This document shows positions 1-13,682 of a stretch of 64,000 nucleotides of DNA, piece by piece (the first letter of the stretch is position 1; the number at the start of each line of letters is the position of its first letter). Origin of the DNA: Enchytraeus crypticus (taxonomy: Eukaryota > Annelida > Clitellata > Enchytraeida > Enchytraeidae); NCBI GenBank assembly GCA_905160935.1, contig CAJHZI010000458.1, positions 941,001 to 1,005,000 on the forward strand, in the 5' to 3' direction. The notes below the pieces were generated by a model. That model saw nothing but the letters and a program-made list of their open reading frames with translations, had not been told where the DNA came from and searched no databases. The position numbers and the translations under genes are program-made.

Positions 1-293
1 ATATATAACGTTATAAATGAGGAAGTCCTGGAGAGAGTTGGCACATATAGACAGTTGATAAATGTATGAAGAAATAGGAAGAAGAGATGGATAGGACACA
101 TTCTATGGGGGGAAGGTCTATTGAAAGAGGTCATAGAAGGTAGAATGGAAGGAAAAAGAGGCAGAGGCAGGCCGAGATTAGGTATGTTAGATGATTTAAA
201 GACCCACTCATATGTGGAAATGAAGAGGAAGGCGGAAGACAGAGAAGAGTGGAGGCGTTATGTACCACGGACCTGCCAGTAGGCAGTGCACTA

Positions 294-298
<5 letters not shown>
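1..298 (+). mobile_element. 3' end of non-LTR retrotransposon (LINE family 1), cut by window start
   Basis: This is the terminal part of a LINE ORF2 followed by its 3' end. The same sequence ends the longer copy at 29597-31127, where it follows reverse-transcriptase domains. Translation gives the Arg/Gly-rich tail with [18 protein letters not shown] and ends [16 protein letters not shown], degraded by a stop near base 69. The copy ends in the family terminus GGCAGTGCACTAAGAGA and runs straight into (TA)n. At least nine other copies in the window end at the same place. Confidence 0.8.
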
Positions 299-353
<55 letters not shown>

Positions 354-417
354 TCCACTGTCCACGTTATAATATACATGTATATATATATATTTATTAT
401 ATATATAAATATATGTA

Positions 418-454
<37 letters not shown>

Positions 455-545
455 TATATAGTGCATATATGATATATTGATATATATTTTGATATTTATA
501 TATTTATGTATATTTTTATATATATATATTTATATATATATATAC
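299..545. repeat. (TA)n microsatellite tract
   Basis: Near-pure TA dinucleotides at 299-350 and 423-449, with degenerate TA-rich DNA to about 545. The first tract starts exactly at the LINE 3' end. The Tyr-Ile ORFs in this stretch are TA-repeat translations, not genes. Confidence 0.9.
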
Positions 546-587
546 ACAAATATGCATGATATCTGTTATTATGTGTAATGTTTGTAG

Positions 588-3500
588 GAGAGAGAAAGTT
601 AACAAATAGAGCTAGCTTGTGGTACACTTGTAGAGACAGAGACGATGAGACCAAGCCCCTAGAGGTGAAGCCTCAAGTCATAGCCACACCCCCTACAGCT
701 GAGCCCCACCCTCAGAGCAGAGTCGTTGTGAGTGAGAGAAGTGGAGTAGGTGGGATGTTTATCGCTTTCTTTGTTTTCATTTTCTATTAATGACTTGACG
801 TAAAGTGTTCATCCGATGTAGATCAGTACTGCCATATTGCATACATTGTTTGTGCTGTGCCGGTATTACGAATCAGATGTGTGTAGTTTTTATTTAATCA
901 GTTTACACTGTTTCGTAAAAGCTGGTAAAGCTAAGGTTAACGTCAGTTTCTTCACTCGAAAGCGATGTCAGTGACGGGAGAGCCGAGGATGTGAACCCCT
1001 CACCATCGGATCTTATCTGATCTTCATCTCATCTTCATCTGATCTGATCGTCATGACAGAGCTACTTTTACTGGTAAACACCAGCAACCAAATTAATGAA
1101 ACTGTTGCCTATCTATCTATGAAACTGTTGCCTATCTATCTATGAAATTGTTGCCTATCTATCTATGAAATTGTTGCCTATCTATCTATGAAATTGTTGC
1201 CTATCTATCTATGAAATTGTTGCCTATCTATCTATGAAACTTTTGCCTATCTATCTATGAAACTGTGTACTATCTATCTATGAAACTGTGTACTATCTAT
1301 CTATGAAACTGTGTACTATCTAAGAAACTGTGTACTATCTATCTATGAAATTGTGTACTATCTAAGAAACTGTGTACTATCTATCTATGAAACTGTGTAC
1401 TATCTCTCTATGAAACTATGTACTATCTATCTATGAAACTGTTGCCTATCGTAAAATCAGTGATATTAATCGCGATCATCGATTCACATACAGACTGGAC
1501 GATCCAAACCGTCAAATCCTGCAGGATTTATTTATGTGCGGTTTTACACGCCGTTATAGTGAAATGATCAACTATGTTGATATCTATCACTTTTTAATAC
1601 CACATGTTTAAACCATTAGGCAATTTAGTCCATTTTTCGTACAACCAGTCCAGTGAATGTCCGAGATTTTAGTCTCAGATCATAATAAGTCAATTTCATT
1701 ACAAGTCATTATGTTTCACTATATTGACAGGAGTAGATGAAGAGCTGTACACAGTCAACCAATCACAAGCGAGCTCCATGTACTTCTTTCTTCCCATCCA
1801 CCTGGGAGTGACGCAGCACTGCAGGCCCGGGCCTGTGCTCCGAGCTATGGACGAGTTTGGAGGGATTGTGGCGTGTCGCTACTTCCGCTATCCCGCCGTG
1901 ACTGTCGCCGTAGATAACATCAGCTTCTTCTCTAATATCAGTCTATGTGAGTCATCAGTCTATGTGAGTCATCAGTCTATGTGAGTCATCAGTCTATGTG
2001 AGTCATCAGTCTATATGAGTCATCAGTCTATGTAAGTCATCAGTCTATGAGAGTCATCAGTCTGTGAGTCATCAGTCTTTGTGAGTCATCAGTCTATGCG
2101 AGTCATCAGTCTAAGTCATCAGTCTAAGTCATCAGTCTAAGTCATCAGTCTAAGTCATCAGTCTAAGTCATCAGTCAATGTGAGTCATCAGTCTATATGA
2201 GTCATCAGTCTATGTGAGTCATCAGTCTATGTGAGTCATATGTCTATGTGAGTCATCAGTCTGAGTCATCAGTCTACATGTATGTGAGTCATCAGTCTAT
2301 GTGAGTCATCAGTCTATGTGAGTCATCAGTCTATGTGAGTCATTAGTCTATGTGAGTCATCAGTCTATGTGAGTCATCAGTCTATATGAGTCATCAGTCT
2401 ATGTTAGTCTTTAGTCTGAGTCACCAGTCTATGTGAGTCATCAGTCTATGTGAGTCAACAGTCTATTTGAGTCATCAGTATATGATATTCGTCAGTATAT
2501 GTGAGTCATCAGTCTATATGAGTCATCAGTCTATGTGAATTTGAGAGTTGAGTGGATGAGTAGCATTAAACTATAACATAGAACATTGAACTCTTATCGG
2601 TTGATACAAGTCATTTAGTAATGGAAGTACATTTCTGTTCCTTTGCTTGATTGTTTACCAAGAATTATAAAATAATTACTAAATAATTATATAGAATGTT
2701 ACAATTATTTATAAATTCTTTACGTTCTTTAAGAGCAGTCAAGCTGTGCAATCACCGGCCATTATAAACAACTTACAGACAACTCACCGGTAGCGAAGCT
2801 ATTAGCACTGAAATAATTTTCCTGTATTATCTATTTAGCAGCTAGCTCCATGAAGATATTATCCTGTATTATCTATTGCCTGCTCACTAAAGTTATTTTC
2901 TTGTGTTATCTATTAACAGTTACGTCACTAAAGTTATTTTACAGTGTAATCTATTGCTAGCTCACTAAAATTATTTTCTTGTGTTATTTATCGACAGTTA
3001 ACATAACATAACGGCACACTGGGTCAGGAAGCACAGATGCTTGTTTAAGATCCATTTCCTCCTTCCTCTCCATGATTATTAGTAATCGTTGCCTTTTGAT
3101 TAATAATCGTTGCTAATTAGTAATCGTTGCCTTTTAGTTCACTGTAGTTATTTTCCTGTGTTATCTATTGACAAGTTAGGTCACTAATGTTATTTTCCTG
3201 CGTTATCTATTGCCAGTTCACTGAAGTTATTTTCTTGTGTTATCTGTTGAAAGTTCACTGAAGTTATTTTCCTGTGTTATCTATTGACAGTTAGGTCATT
3301 AACGTTATTTTCCTGTGTTATCTGCCGAAAGTTCACTGAAGTTATTTTCCCGTGTTTTCGACAGTCAGCTCGCTGCGGGTGTTTGCTCGACCCGTGTACT
3401 CGACGGCACGGTTGCTGGACGTGCAGTTGGCTGTGGACATGATTCACCTGAATGAGGCTGGGCTGCCCAGGGCTGTGAGGGCTGTCGAGGGCTTCTACTC

Positions 3501-3597
3501 GTACATAGGCTACAACAAGACTGGAGTCCCTGTCGACGTGCAGCCGTTGAAGGTTTGATCAAATCATCGATCAGTTAACCATTAAGCTATGTAGTTC

Positions 3598-3643
<46 letters not shown>

Positions 3644-5732
3644 GTGCACTGACTACTGGCAGATCCATGGTATATAACGCCTCCACTCTTCTTTGTCTTC
3701 CGCCTTCCTCTTCATTTCCACATATGAGTGGGTCTAGTATTCAAGATCTATTAATCAAGTAATAAAGCTAAGGTTAATGTCAGTTTCCTCACTCGAAAGC
3801 GATGTCAGTAACGAGCGAGCCCAGGATTTGAACCTCGCACCTACTGATCCGCGGTCGAGTATCTTACCGACTTCGCCACTGGCTCCAGCCATAAATCAAT
3901 CATCATCATCATCATCATCATACCATAAATCAAACATAATAAATCAATCATCATCATCATCATCATCCTCCCTTGAATCCCAGTTTAACTAGGGTCGAGA
4001 CACGAATAGCCTGCCTCAAACTCTCTCTGTCCTACACGACACCACCAGTCAATCCCCTATTTGAGACTTTTCTGTTCGTTTAAATTTTTATAGTAATTCT
4101 GAAGCCTAGGTGCTCACAATCGAATGCCCTTTCTGGCGTTGGTAAGTAATCAATCAATCAAACTAGGAATATTCTTTCAGGTACATTACATTGTAGTGAC
4201 GTCGAGAATATGCTGACTGGATGAGTCATAGGTTAACTGGATGAGTCATTGGTTAACTGGATGAGTCATAGGTTAACTGAATGCGTCATACGTTAACTGG
4301 ATGAGTCATAGGCAGTAGTTATAACAAGGCCGGTACTACCTTAAATTGACCTTTGACCCCTAAGTGCATTATTAATCAAGCGCTGACCTAGTTAGTCAGC
4401 CTACATACATGCTTGCCCGTACTAATTAGCCCGAAGTATTAGTGGATGTATGTGTCACGTGTGTGCACTTATGTATTACTAATTAGCCCAAGTGGAGCGA
4501 TTGATCTCGCTCAGTACTAATTAGCCCGATGTGAACACTTATGTGGGTATTACTAATTAGCCCCGAAGAGCTGTTGTAGGTCAAACCAATTTTTGACAAA
4601 CTAAATGATTCGTTTTTATTAAGAGGAGCAGGGGGTTCTCACCAGATGATTCACTCTAAATATAATAAATAATTTATTTCATGCAGACTAATTATTAGAA
4701 AGTGGAGCATCTCGTTAATTACGTCATGTGAGTCATGACAATTATGGCGCCTCCTAAATTTAAAATTTTCTAATGTATTTGCTCCATCTTATATTTTCAT
4801 CATTAAATGTAAAACAAGCTATGAAATTCGCAAAACAGCGTATCGCAAAGATGTCAATTTCGTCGATTGTAGGCTTCCTCATCGCGTCGGCAGCGCGTCG
4901 TCGGCAACGTCGAGCGGCGGTTTCGGGCAGCTACGTCGGGGCAGCGAGGGAATTCGGAGGCGTTCGCATACGAGATAAAATAAAATTTTAATTACGCAAA
5001 GGATGAATTTAATTAATAGCACGATCAACTTCATTGCAAAGTAAATAACCGCTTGTGAAATACTCTTTTGACTTGTGAAATTTGCACACTCTGATACCTT
5101 ATAGTTGTTTTAGAAGCTCATCTCTAACATACATGTACATGTAATCTTGTTATACAGAAAGTACAATTTTGTAATACTAATCTGCGGTAGATTTATGCAG
5201 TTTTAACCTTGCTTTATCTCTGTAACACTGTATACTATGTCACTGCTAAAAGTTTAATAATTTACGTTGAATAATGACATACGGTCGAGCTGTAGGTTTG
5301 TCGAGTCGTGACAATTTGAGGTCGAGCGCGACTGACCTCACTAATTACTTCATTTGACTAGAAAAGTTCAGATTTCTCACTACTAATTGAGATCTGCATT
5401 ATTCTCACTAACTACATCATATGATTAGATCACTTAACCTAATTTTTAAACTTTTCTGACATAAACTTGTTGTTATCAAATATGCTATAAAAACAACAAA
5501 GTGATCACATCATCATCATTTTTCCAGCTATCTTGAAGAAATAGAGTAACGAAAGTAATCTGCAGTATTGACAATGTCTTCTCATCATGATTCTGATAAT
5601 AACTACCAGGAAGATTTGGACAGTGGCATATCAGATGAAGATTTGCTCGCTGGAGTTCAACAGATTGAAAGGGTTAGTGTAAATGTATCATAAAATATGA
5701 TTTAAACTAAATATTATATGTTTAAATGAAAA

Positions 5733-5773
<41 letters not shown>

Positions 5774-7949
5774 GCATTGTCTTTTTTTTAATTTTTTTAT
5801 TGCGAAATCCTACATTATACAGTAAAATATCATCCCTACAAATCTATCTTCATATAGTGTTAAATGCATGGAGTCGATATCAAAAAGAAAAGAAAAACAA
5901 TAAGGAAAATTTTGACGTTGGAATAGTGATCAATATCTAATATATAGTTATGTGTTTTTCTTTTATTCCACTCATCGTTAATATTGATATATCTTATGAC
6001 TTTTTTTTATTTTAATTTAAATAAAAATTATAAATGTAGCTATTTCTTAAAACATCATAGTTCAAAGATATAATTCAATATATGTTATTGTGTAGACGAT
6101 ACAAAAGAGAAAGATGTCTAACGATGAAGAAATTCCTGCAAAGAGATTGAGAACAGACTTGGTGGGCTGATAGCTACTAATCAGACATTGTAAAATTATT
6201 ATTATTTTTAATTTTTATTATTATTATTATTATTATTTTTAAAATTAAATTGGAAGAAGAACATCATGTATATCAATTGTTTCGACTAGGAAATACTTGT
6301 CAAATAATTAGTTTAAAAGTTTCCATCATGTGCACTATTGATGTAGGCTCCGTGCTTTTGTTGAGCTTAGAGAAATTTGTTAATCAATAAGGGCTGACTT
6401 TCTTAACCTACTGAAAACTTTTATGTTTATCGATTGTTGATTGAGACTTAGAAAATATATTCATTTGTAATATTGAACTACTAATACTACTGCAAATGTA
6501 TGTTTTCAGAAGTACGATCTCGGTAATGATAAATTTTGTGTCTGTTACCTGCTTCAACAATATCAAGTATGTGCATATAAGGATGCATGACAAGAATTCA
6601 GGCTTCCCTACTCGTAAAGGGGTAGCGCTAACCCCTTCTAGATTTTGTATTCTGGGCATGGCCAGCGCTGAGATATCCAGAAAGTTGCTGGATATGGAGT
6701 CAAAGATGGATTTTGTGCACGAAGTACATTTAGGTGGCGGAATATATTGTTCGGTCAGATCAGGGTGGAACTTAGTTAATCTACGTAAATACTTCTTTCC
6801 TCAGAATCATACTAAACCTATTCCGACCAGAAAGGGGATTACGCTTCAATCCGCTGAGTGGAAGGCTCTACTCGATATATTTGAGAATATCAAAGAAACA
6901 CATCCGGAATTTAAAAATGCACTACCGTGCTCATTTGACAGCACACACAACAATCAAATAAGTGCACTCGCATGCAAGGAATGTTATCCCTTCGGGTCAA
7001 ATGGGGTATATCTGTAGATTTATCCAAATGTTATAATTATTCAACTGACTCAAAATTTACAGATTTTACCGCAACAGCTAAGTCTTAAATTACTATTAAA
7101 ATGATTTTATGTATTACAATTTTCTCTCTGTGTGTTGTTTTATAAAACTTCAATGTAGATAATACTATAACTGTCTGCTAGTTCAAATTTTTAAATTAGC
7201 GCTAAAATTTTTAACGCATACTCGATAAGGAGTCATTGCTATGTATTGCAAATTTACCTTTAACGTCTAAATAATCAGTGTACTCTGTAGAGTTCAAATT
7301 CTGCTTAGCAGTTAACTTACCATTAATTATTAAATTAAGCAGGAATGTATTACTATTACTAATTATTATTATTATAATTATTAGGAACCTATGATATTTA
7401 TACAGTAAATGAAATGGGAAAATAAAATAAAATAAAATATAAAAAAAGGCAATATAGAATATTATTTTTATCAAATGACAGAAATATTCTATTTTCGTTA
7501 AACATCATTAAAGTACTTAACTAGCGCAAATATATAGTTCACCAGCCTCTCTCTCCGTCAAGCGGCAGGTCCAAGGCACACAAATTCTTACTCACATGCT
7601 GCTTTCACACTGCTCAGAGAACTCCTATAAGTTAATCTCTTCAGTAGAGGCTATGCGTTAGCCACGTTTTAATTTAACCACCAGCTTAACAATATTCCAT
7701 TGCTTTCTACAGTCACCTTTGCCTTTCACAGTCGCTTTTAACGACACGTGCAGTTTACGGGTGGTTTATTCTGCATTTACCCAAACAGGACACAGGGGAG
7801 TTCAGTAATAAAAATGATTTACTTATATGCAAATAATCAAACCTTTTATATGAAACTTCTAAATGTCACATTTGTAAAATGTTCATATATAAGCATTTTT
7901 CTCATAGATCAATATTATGTAAATTTGTTATATTTATCATACAAATGTG

Positions 7950-8008
<59 letters not shown>

Positions 8009-11000
8009 GGCAGCCTCGCTTGATAGTCCATCTCAACATATTAATGATACTCTGATGAATACGATTATCAGTAGTGTCTAATATACTTATGGATTTATTA
8101 AATTTATAATTATAACCTCTATAGTTGTATAGTCATTTGTTAACTAAACCAACTCCCTATGAATTTTTATATACTTTTACGCCCCCTCCCTCTTTGAGAG
8201 ATATTATGTTTGAACTGTAGTTTCTATTAATTTACAGTTGTCGTCTTTTGCAAAGGAAATCTATCTATCTTTACAGCGCGTGAAAGCACACATCAAGTAT
8301 GATTATATACCTTGAGTCAGACACTTACTAGAGTGACTCTGAGACTGTGTACAAAAATATTAAGCCGAGGCCTGAAGTACAATAGTTTGAAGTAAAACGC
8401 ATTTAACCTTCAGATATGTGAGTCCTAGTCCATGGACTTCTCGTGTAATTTATTTTAACCAATTCGCTTTAGAGCGAGCAATTGTAGATAAATTGTATTT
8501 CGAATTCTATTGTACACATTTTTTATTTGTTCAGTCAACTGACAAAATTGTTAAGAAATAAAATTGAAGTTGTTAAACAATCACTATTCTAACCCTTATC
8601 AATATCCTATCATCTCTCTCTCCCTCTCTCTCCTCTCTCTCTCTCTCTATCTCTATCGTTCGAAAAATATAAAGCGCTCTGAATCTTATTAATATGTTAG
8701 GGCTAGCCATATTTGAACTAATGTCTATTTTTTCTCTCTTTGCCTCTATTAATCGTAAACTACATGCATACTAAGAGGCGCATGAACAAGTTCAATGGAA
8801 AGCAAACGGGATGTGAAATCAGACGCCTCCTTTCACTAATATCGTTTACGAGAGATGAAACTGATGTTAATTTCGGCTTTATAGCATTTTTAGACATAGG
8901 GTCTACTAGTTTCATGTAAAAACTCATTTAAAAACTAGTAACTAAAACCTTAGTGTGGTCTAATCTTTGATGAGAAATTCATATTTAGAGACGACGAGAA
9001 AGGTTAAGGATAGAATTGGTTGGAAGAGTTATACGTCGTGGACCAGCCGTTAGGTAGCGCAATACAGTAAGGCGTGTAATAATGCTGTGTTGATTGATTG
9101 ATATAAGTCACGCGATGTTTACCAACACAGTAATTGTAAATTTACAATTGACATGGGTACAGATGCAAGTAACTAAAACAAGTTACATCTAGCAAAAACA
9201 ATGCGCAAGTCAAATGAGAAATAAGGTTTTTTCGATATATCTATTTTCCAAAGTCCAAATTTCTGGTTCTTGATATACTACATTGAGCCTCGAAACTTTG
9301 AATAAGTGTCTACAATGAGTTGCTATATTTATTGCTTGATTATTTTACTAAATTTAAAAGCTCCCTTAGTAGGACTATACAATACTTTATCTCTACTATC
9401 ACATGACTTAAGCCTTCGGATATATTTTCAATTAATGTTTACTCTACTTGTAATCTGAAAAGAAGTAGGCGTGTAATAATTATATTATTATAAGTTATTA
9501 GGCGTGTAACCCAATATAATAGCTAAGAGTCTAAGGGAAATTGTAGACCTTAATAACCTGGCTTACAGCATCTGCACCTGCTTTCTCAACGAAAACTTTT
9601 AACGTGACATAAAATATTTCATAGATAGAGCAGGCTTTAAAAAAATTAATATCTTATTGGGCATGGAAAGAATCAAGAAAGATTGCTCAAGTGATAGATT
9701 ACAGCTGATCATCATTTTATTGTAATTACTAAAATAAATTTGTGACTATCATTAGCTACAAGTATCTACAAAATGAATATTACCTTTGAAAGGAAATCAT
9801 ACAATTGGTGTATAAAAGTGAAATAAATGTAATGAATGATACAATGAAAGTAAAACAAGCCCAACACTATTCAATCGATTCCTAGAGAAAGCGTGCATAT
9901 TTATGCGCAATTTTTTATTCTGTTGTTATAATAACTCATCGTAGAGATACTTAGTCATATACGTGTATATATGTATCTATGTATCTCTGTATACATGTAC
10001 ATATGTATCTCTGCTAGCAGATAAGACTATTGTATGAAAGAAAATATATAGAAATATAAGTAGGTCGCTACTCACATTTTGTATCCAGATTGTTTTATTG
10101 ATTATATCTTTTACTAGAAATGAGCATATAAATTTTTTTTTCTTGAAGATCTAAAAGCAATAAAAACAATTTCAGTTGTAGTATCATTATAATACTCAGC
10201 AAGTTCACTATAGCTGAATACATTGACGTAGATTTTCTTATTTTTCATGATCCCTGCAAACTAGTTTTCTAGTTAAAGTCAGCTATGTCTTAATAGCGTA
10301 GGGGTAACGTCATGAAGTTTTAAATGGCAGATCCTGAGGTGAATTGAACCCTCGTGGGTTCGAATCCCAGCCGCGCTGATCTGAGCGTAAAGTCTCGGAC
10401 ATTCACTGGACTGGTTGCACGGAAAATGGAATAACTTGCCTGACGGTTTAAACATGTGGTAGTATAAAGTGATAGATATCAACATGGTTGATCATTTCAC
10501 TATAATGCGTGTTTTACTTTAGCACTGCTTCATATATAATTAATTTGCTTTTTAAGTAGGCTGTAAAAGATTCACAGAATGTAGTCGCTGGTTCGAATCT
10601 TTGCCATCTCGTTCTACTGTAACAGGCTTTAACTTATGTCTAGAAGAAGATCATACGTTACAGTCTATCCGGATATTTTAAAAATTGTAATCCGCCTCTA
10701 AGCAAACGATAGTGTCAATTATATAGACTTGGTTAATTTTAAAATGTAGCTACGCCTCCATATTTTAATGAGTAAAAACTTAATAAGCTAAATACATAAA
10801 TTATGCAAAACAGCTAACATTAATTGAAATCTATAAATTTGTTTAAAATATATCTTTTAGATAGTATCTTGTTAATGGTATAAAACTGCTCCTATCTATT
10901 TAGAGCATATCGTTGATGTCTATAATCTACTAAGTCTAGTAAAATTGACATAATTTCGAGTCTCTAAACTCCTCGCTTTAAAACACTTCCGAGCAATGCA

Positions 11001-13643
11001 ATAATGCGAGCTTTGCATTACACGTTTGCTCTCCAAGGTCTTACTCTTAATTTGATTCTTCAATGTAGGCCTATATTTGTTGACAATAGAATCACATGAC
11101 ATAGGTCTAGTCTATTATCTTAATTGAATTTTTTCACACCTTATGCTTTTCACTATGTCGCTAACCGGATCCTAATATCCCCTGACATACGCAATGCAAA
11201 ATCTATACTGAGTTTTCCAAGCGGTATAAAGTCTACCGTTTTGATGAATGCTTTTGCTAATTTGTATGATGGAAGTTTTGTAAATTTGTACATTTGTTTC
11301 AATGAAGTTATGTAAGTTTCACAGTGTTTTAATTTGTATATATATTTTATTAGTCATTTAGCTCTGCTTATACATGTAGATTATAATTAATTTCAACTTT
11401 ATATGTATTATCAACTTTATATGTATTAACGAGAAACAACTTCAGAAACCATATTATTCCCAATATATAGGCCACACTGATTGCTGGATAATCATTTGTG
11501 TAAGCGCTACGATATAGCGTCTCTCTGGTAATTAACTTATAATTATTTATAAACCTTTAGGGTAAATATTTCCTCATGTGATGCTAACTATAATCATTAT
11601 ATATTCCTCCAACATGATTAAATGGTTGTTGCAAAGGTTGTATCACACTGTAATATCGCCTATAGAGGGAGAATGGAAGGAAATAGTGGCAGAGATTATG
11701 AATGTTAGATGATTTAAAGATCCTATAATATGAGTACATGGAAAGGAAAGCGGAAGACAGAAAAGAGTGGAAGCATTATATACCATGAATCTGTCAGTAG
11801 GCAGTGCACTAAGAGAGAGAGAGAGGTATTTAGAATGAATGATGCCAAATGCTTATCATCTTTTAAAGTATACAAATAGCTGCAAAGATAGAGAATACGC
11901 AATTCATTATTCCATAATGGGAGCAGCGATTCAAAAACTAAAAACTTTAAAAATGCCGAAGTATAAAATCACAATCTTCAAATCTTTGCATTATTAGTGA
12001 GAGTAAGGTCTAATTAACACAAGTCCCGTTATATCCATACAGCATTGTAATAATTAGTTAGCTCGCTCCGCGCAAAGCAGGTGCAGATGCTGTAAGCCAG
12101 GTTATTAAGGTCTACAATTTCCCTTAGACTCTTAGCTATTATATTGGGTTACACGCCTAATAACTTATAATAATATAATTATTACACGCCTACTTCTTTT
12201 CAGATTACAAGTAGAGTAAGCATTAATTGAAAATATATCCGAAGGCTTAAGTCATGTGATAGTAGAGATAAAGTATTGTATAGTCCTACTAAGGGAGCTT
12301 TTAAATTTAGTAAAATAATCAAGCAATAAATATAGCAACTCATTGTAGACACTTATTCAAAGTTTCGAGGCTCAATGTAGTATATCAAGAACCAGAAATT
12401 TGGACTTTGGAAAATAGATATATCGAAAAAACCTTATTTCTCATTTGACTTGCGCATTGTTTTTGCTAGATGTAACTTGTTTTAGTTACTTGCATCTGTA
12501 CCCATGTCAATTGTAAATTTACAATTACTGTGTTGGTAAACATCGCGTGACTTATATCAATCAATCAACACAGCATTATTACACGCCTTACTGTATTGCG
12601 CTACCTAACGGCTGGTCCACGACGTATAACTCTTCCAACCAATTCTATCCTTAACCTTTCTCGTCGTCTCTAAATATGAATTTCTCATCAAAGATTAGAC
12701 CACACTAAGGTTTTAGTTACTAGTTTTTAAATGAGTTTTTACATGAAACTAGTAGACCCTATGTCTAAAAATGCTATAAAGCCGAAATTAACATCAGTTT
12801 CATCTCTCGTAAACGATATTAGTGAAAGGAGGCGTCTGATTTCACATCCCGTTTGCTTTCCATTGAACTTGTTCATGCGCCTCTTAGTATGCATGTAGTT
12901 TACGATTAATAGAGGCAAAGAGAGAAAAAATAGACATTAGTTCAAATATGGCTAGCCCTAACATATTAATAAGATTCAGAGCGCTTTATATTTTTCGAAC
13001 GATAGTGAGAGAGAGAGGGAGAGAGAGGGAGAGAGAGATGATAGGATATTGATAAGGGTTAGAATAGTGATTGTTTAACAACTTCAATTTTATTTCTTAA
13101 CAATTTTGTCAGTTGACTGAACAAATAAAAAATGTGTACAATAGAATTCGAAATACAATTTATCTACAATTGCTCGCTCTAAAGCGAATTGGTTAAAATA
13201 AATTACACGAGAAGTCCATGGACTAGGACTCACATATCTGAAGGTTAAATGCGTTTTACTTCAAACTATTGTACTTCAGGCCTCGGCTTAATATTTTTGT
13301 ACACAGTCTCAGAGTCACTCTAGTAAGTGTCTGACTCAAGGTATATAATCATACTTGATGTGTGCTTTCACGCGCTGTAAAGATAGATAGATTTCCTTTG
13401 CAAAAGACGACAACTGTAAATTAATAGAAACTACAGTTCAAACATAATATCTCTCAAAGAGGGAGGGGGGCGTAAAAGTATATAAAAATTCATAGGGAGT
13501 TGGTTTAGTTAACAAATGACTATACAACTATAGAGGTTATAATTATAAATTTAATAAATCCATAAGTATATTAGACACTACTGATAATCGTATTCATCAG
13601 AGTATCATTAATATGTTGAGATGGACTATCAAGCGAGGCTGCC

Positions 13644-13682
<39 letters not shown>

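Larger units (their letters stand above)
750..1730 (+). other. Intron 1 of gene A with minisatellite and two SINE fragments
   Basis: Contains a minus-strand SINE A fragment (about 908-1000), a minisatellite with units like GAAACTGTTGCCTATCTATC (about 1098-1450), and a 5'-truncated minus-strand SINE B (about 1559-1690). No coding signal was seen between these. Confidence 0.55.
9585..12073. other. Unique spacer between the palindrome arms
   Basis: 2489 bp not shared by the arms. It holds a SINE B (10284-10518), a short tRNA-like remnant (about 10580-10610) and a LINE family 1 3' end (11662-11826). The remainder is AT-rich with only ORFs of 60-68 codons that look accidental. None of the Polinton core genes was seen. 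Confidence 0.6.

Noticed and set aside
4773..4991. 72-codon ORF in the left arm with an Arg-rich middle (mirror 16854-16648)
   Set aside because: A single-base indel between the arms changes its frame and C-terminus, which argues against constraint.
10284..10518. Functional tRNA genes at GGGTTCGAATCCC sites
   Set aside because: The A and B boxes are at the head of a 235-bp dispersed repeat and no complete cloverleaf forms; these are SINE heads.
9585..12073. Polinton core genes in the spacer
   Set aside because: Only short accidental ORFs, two SINE-type remnants and a LINE tail were found; no PolB, integrase, ATPase, protease or capsid motifs.
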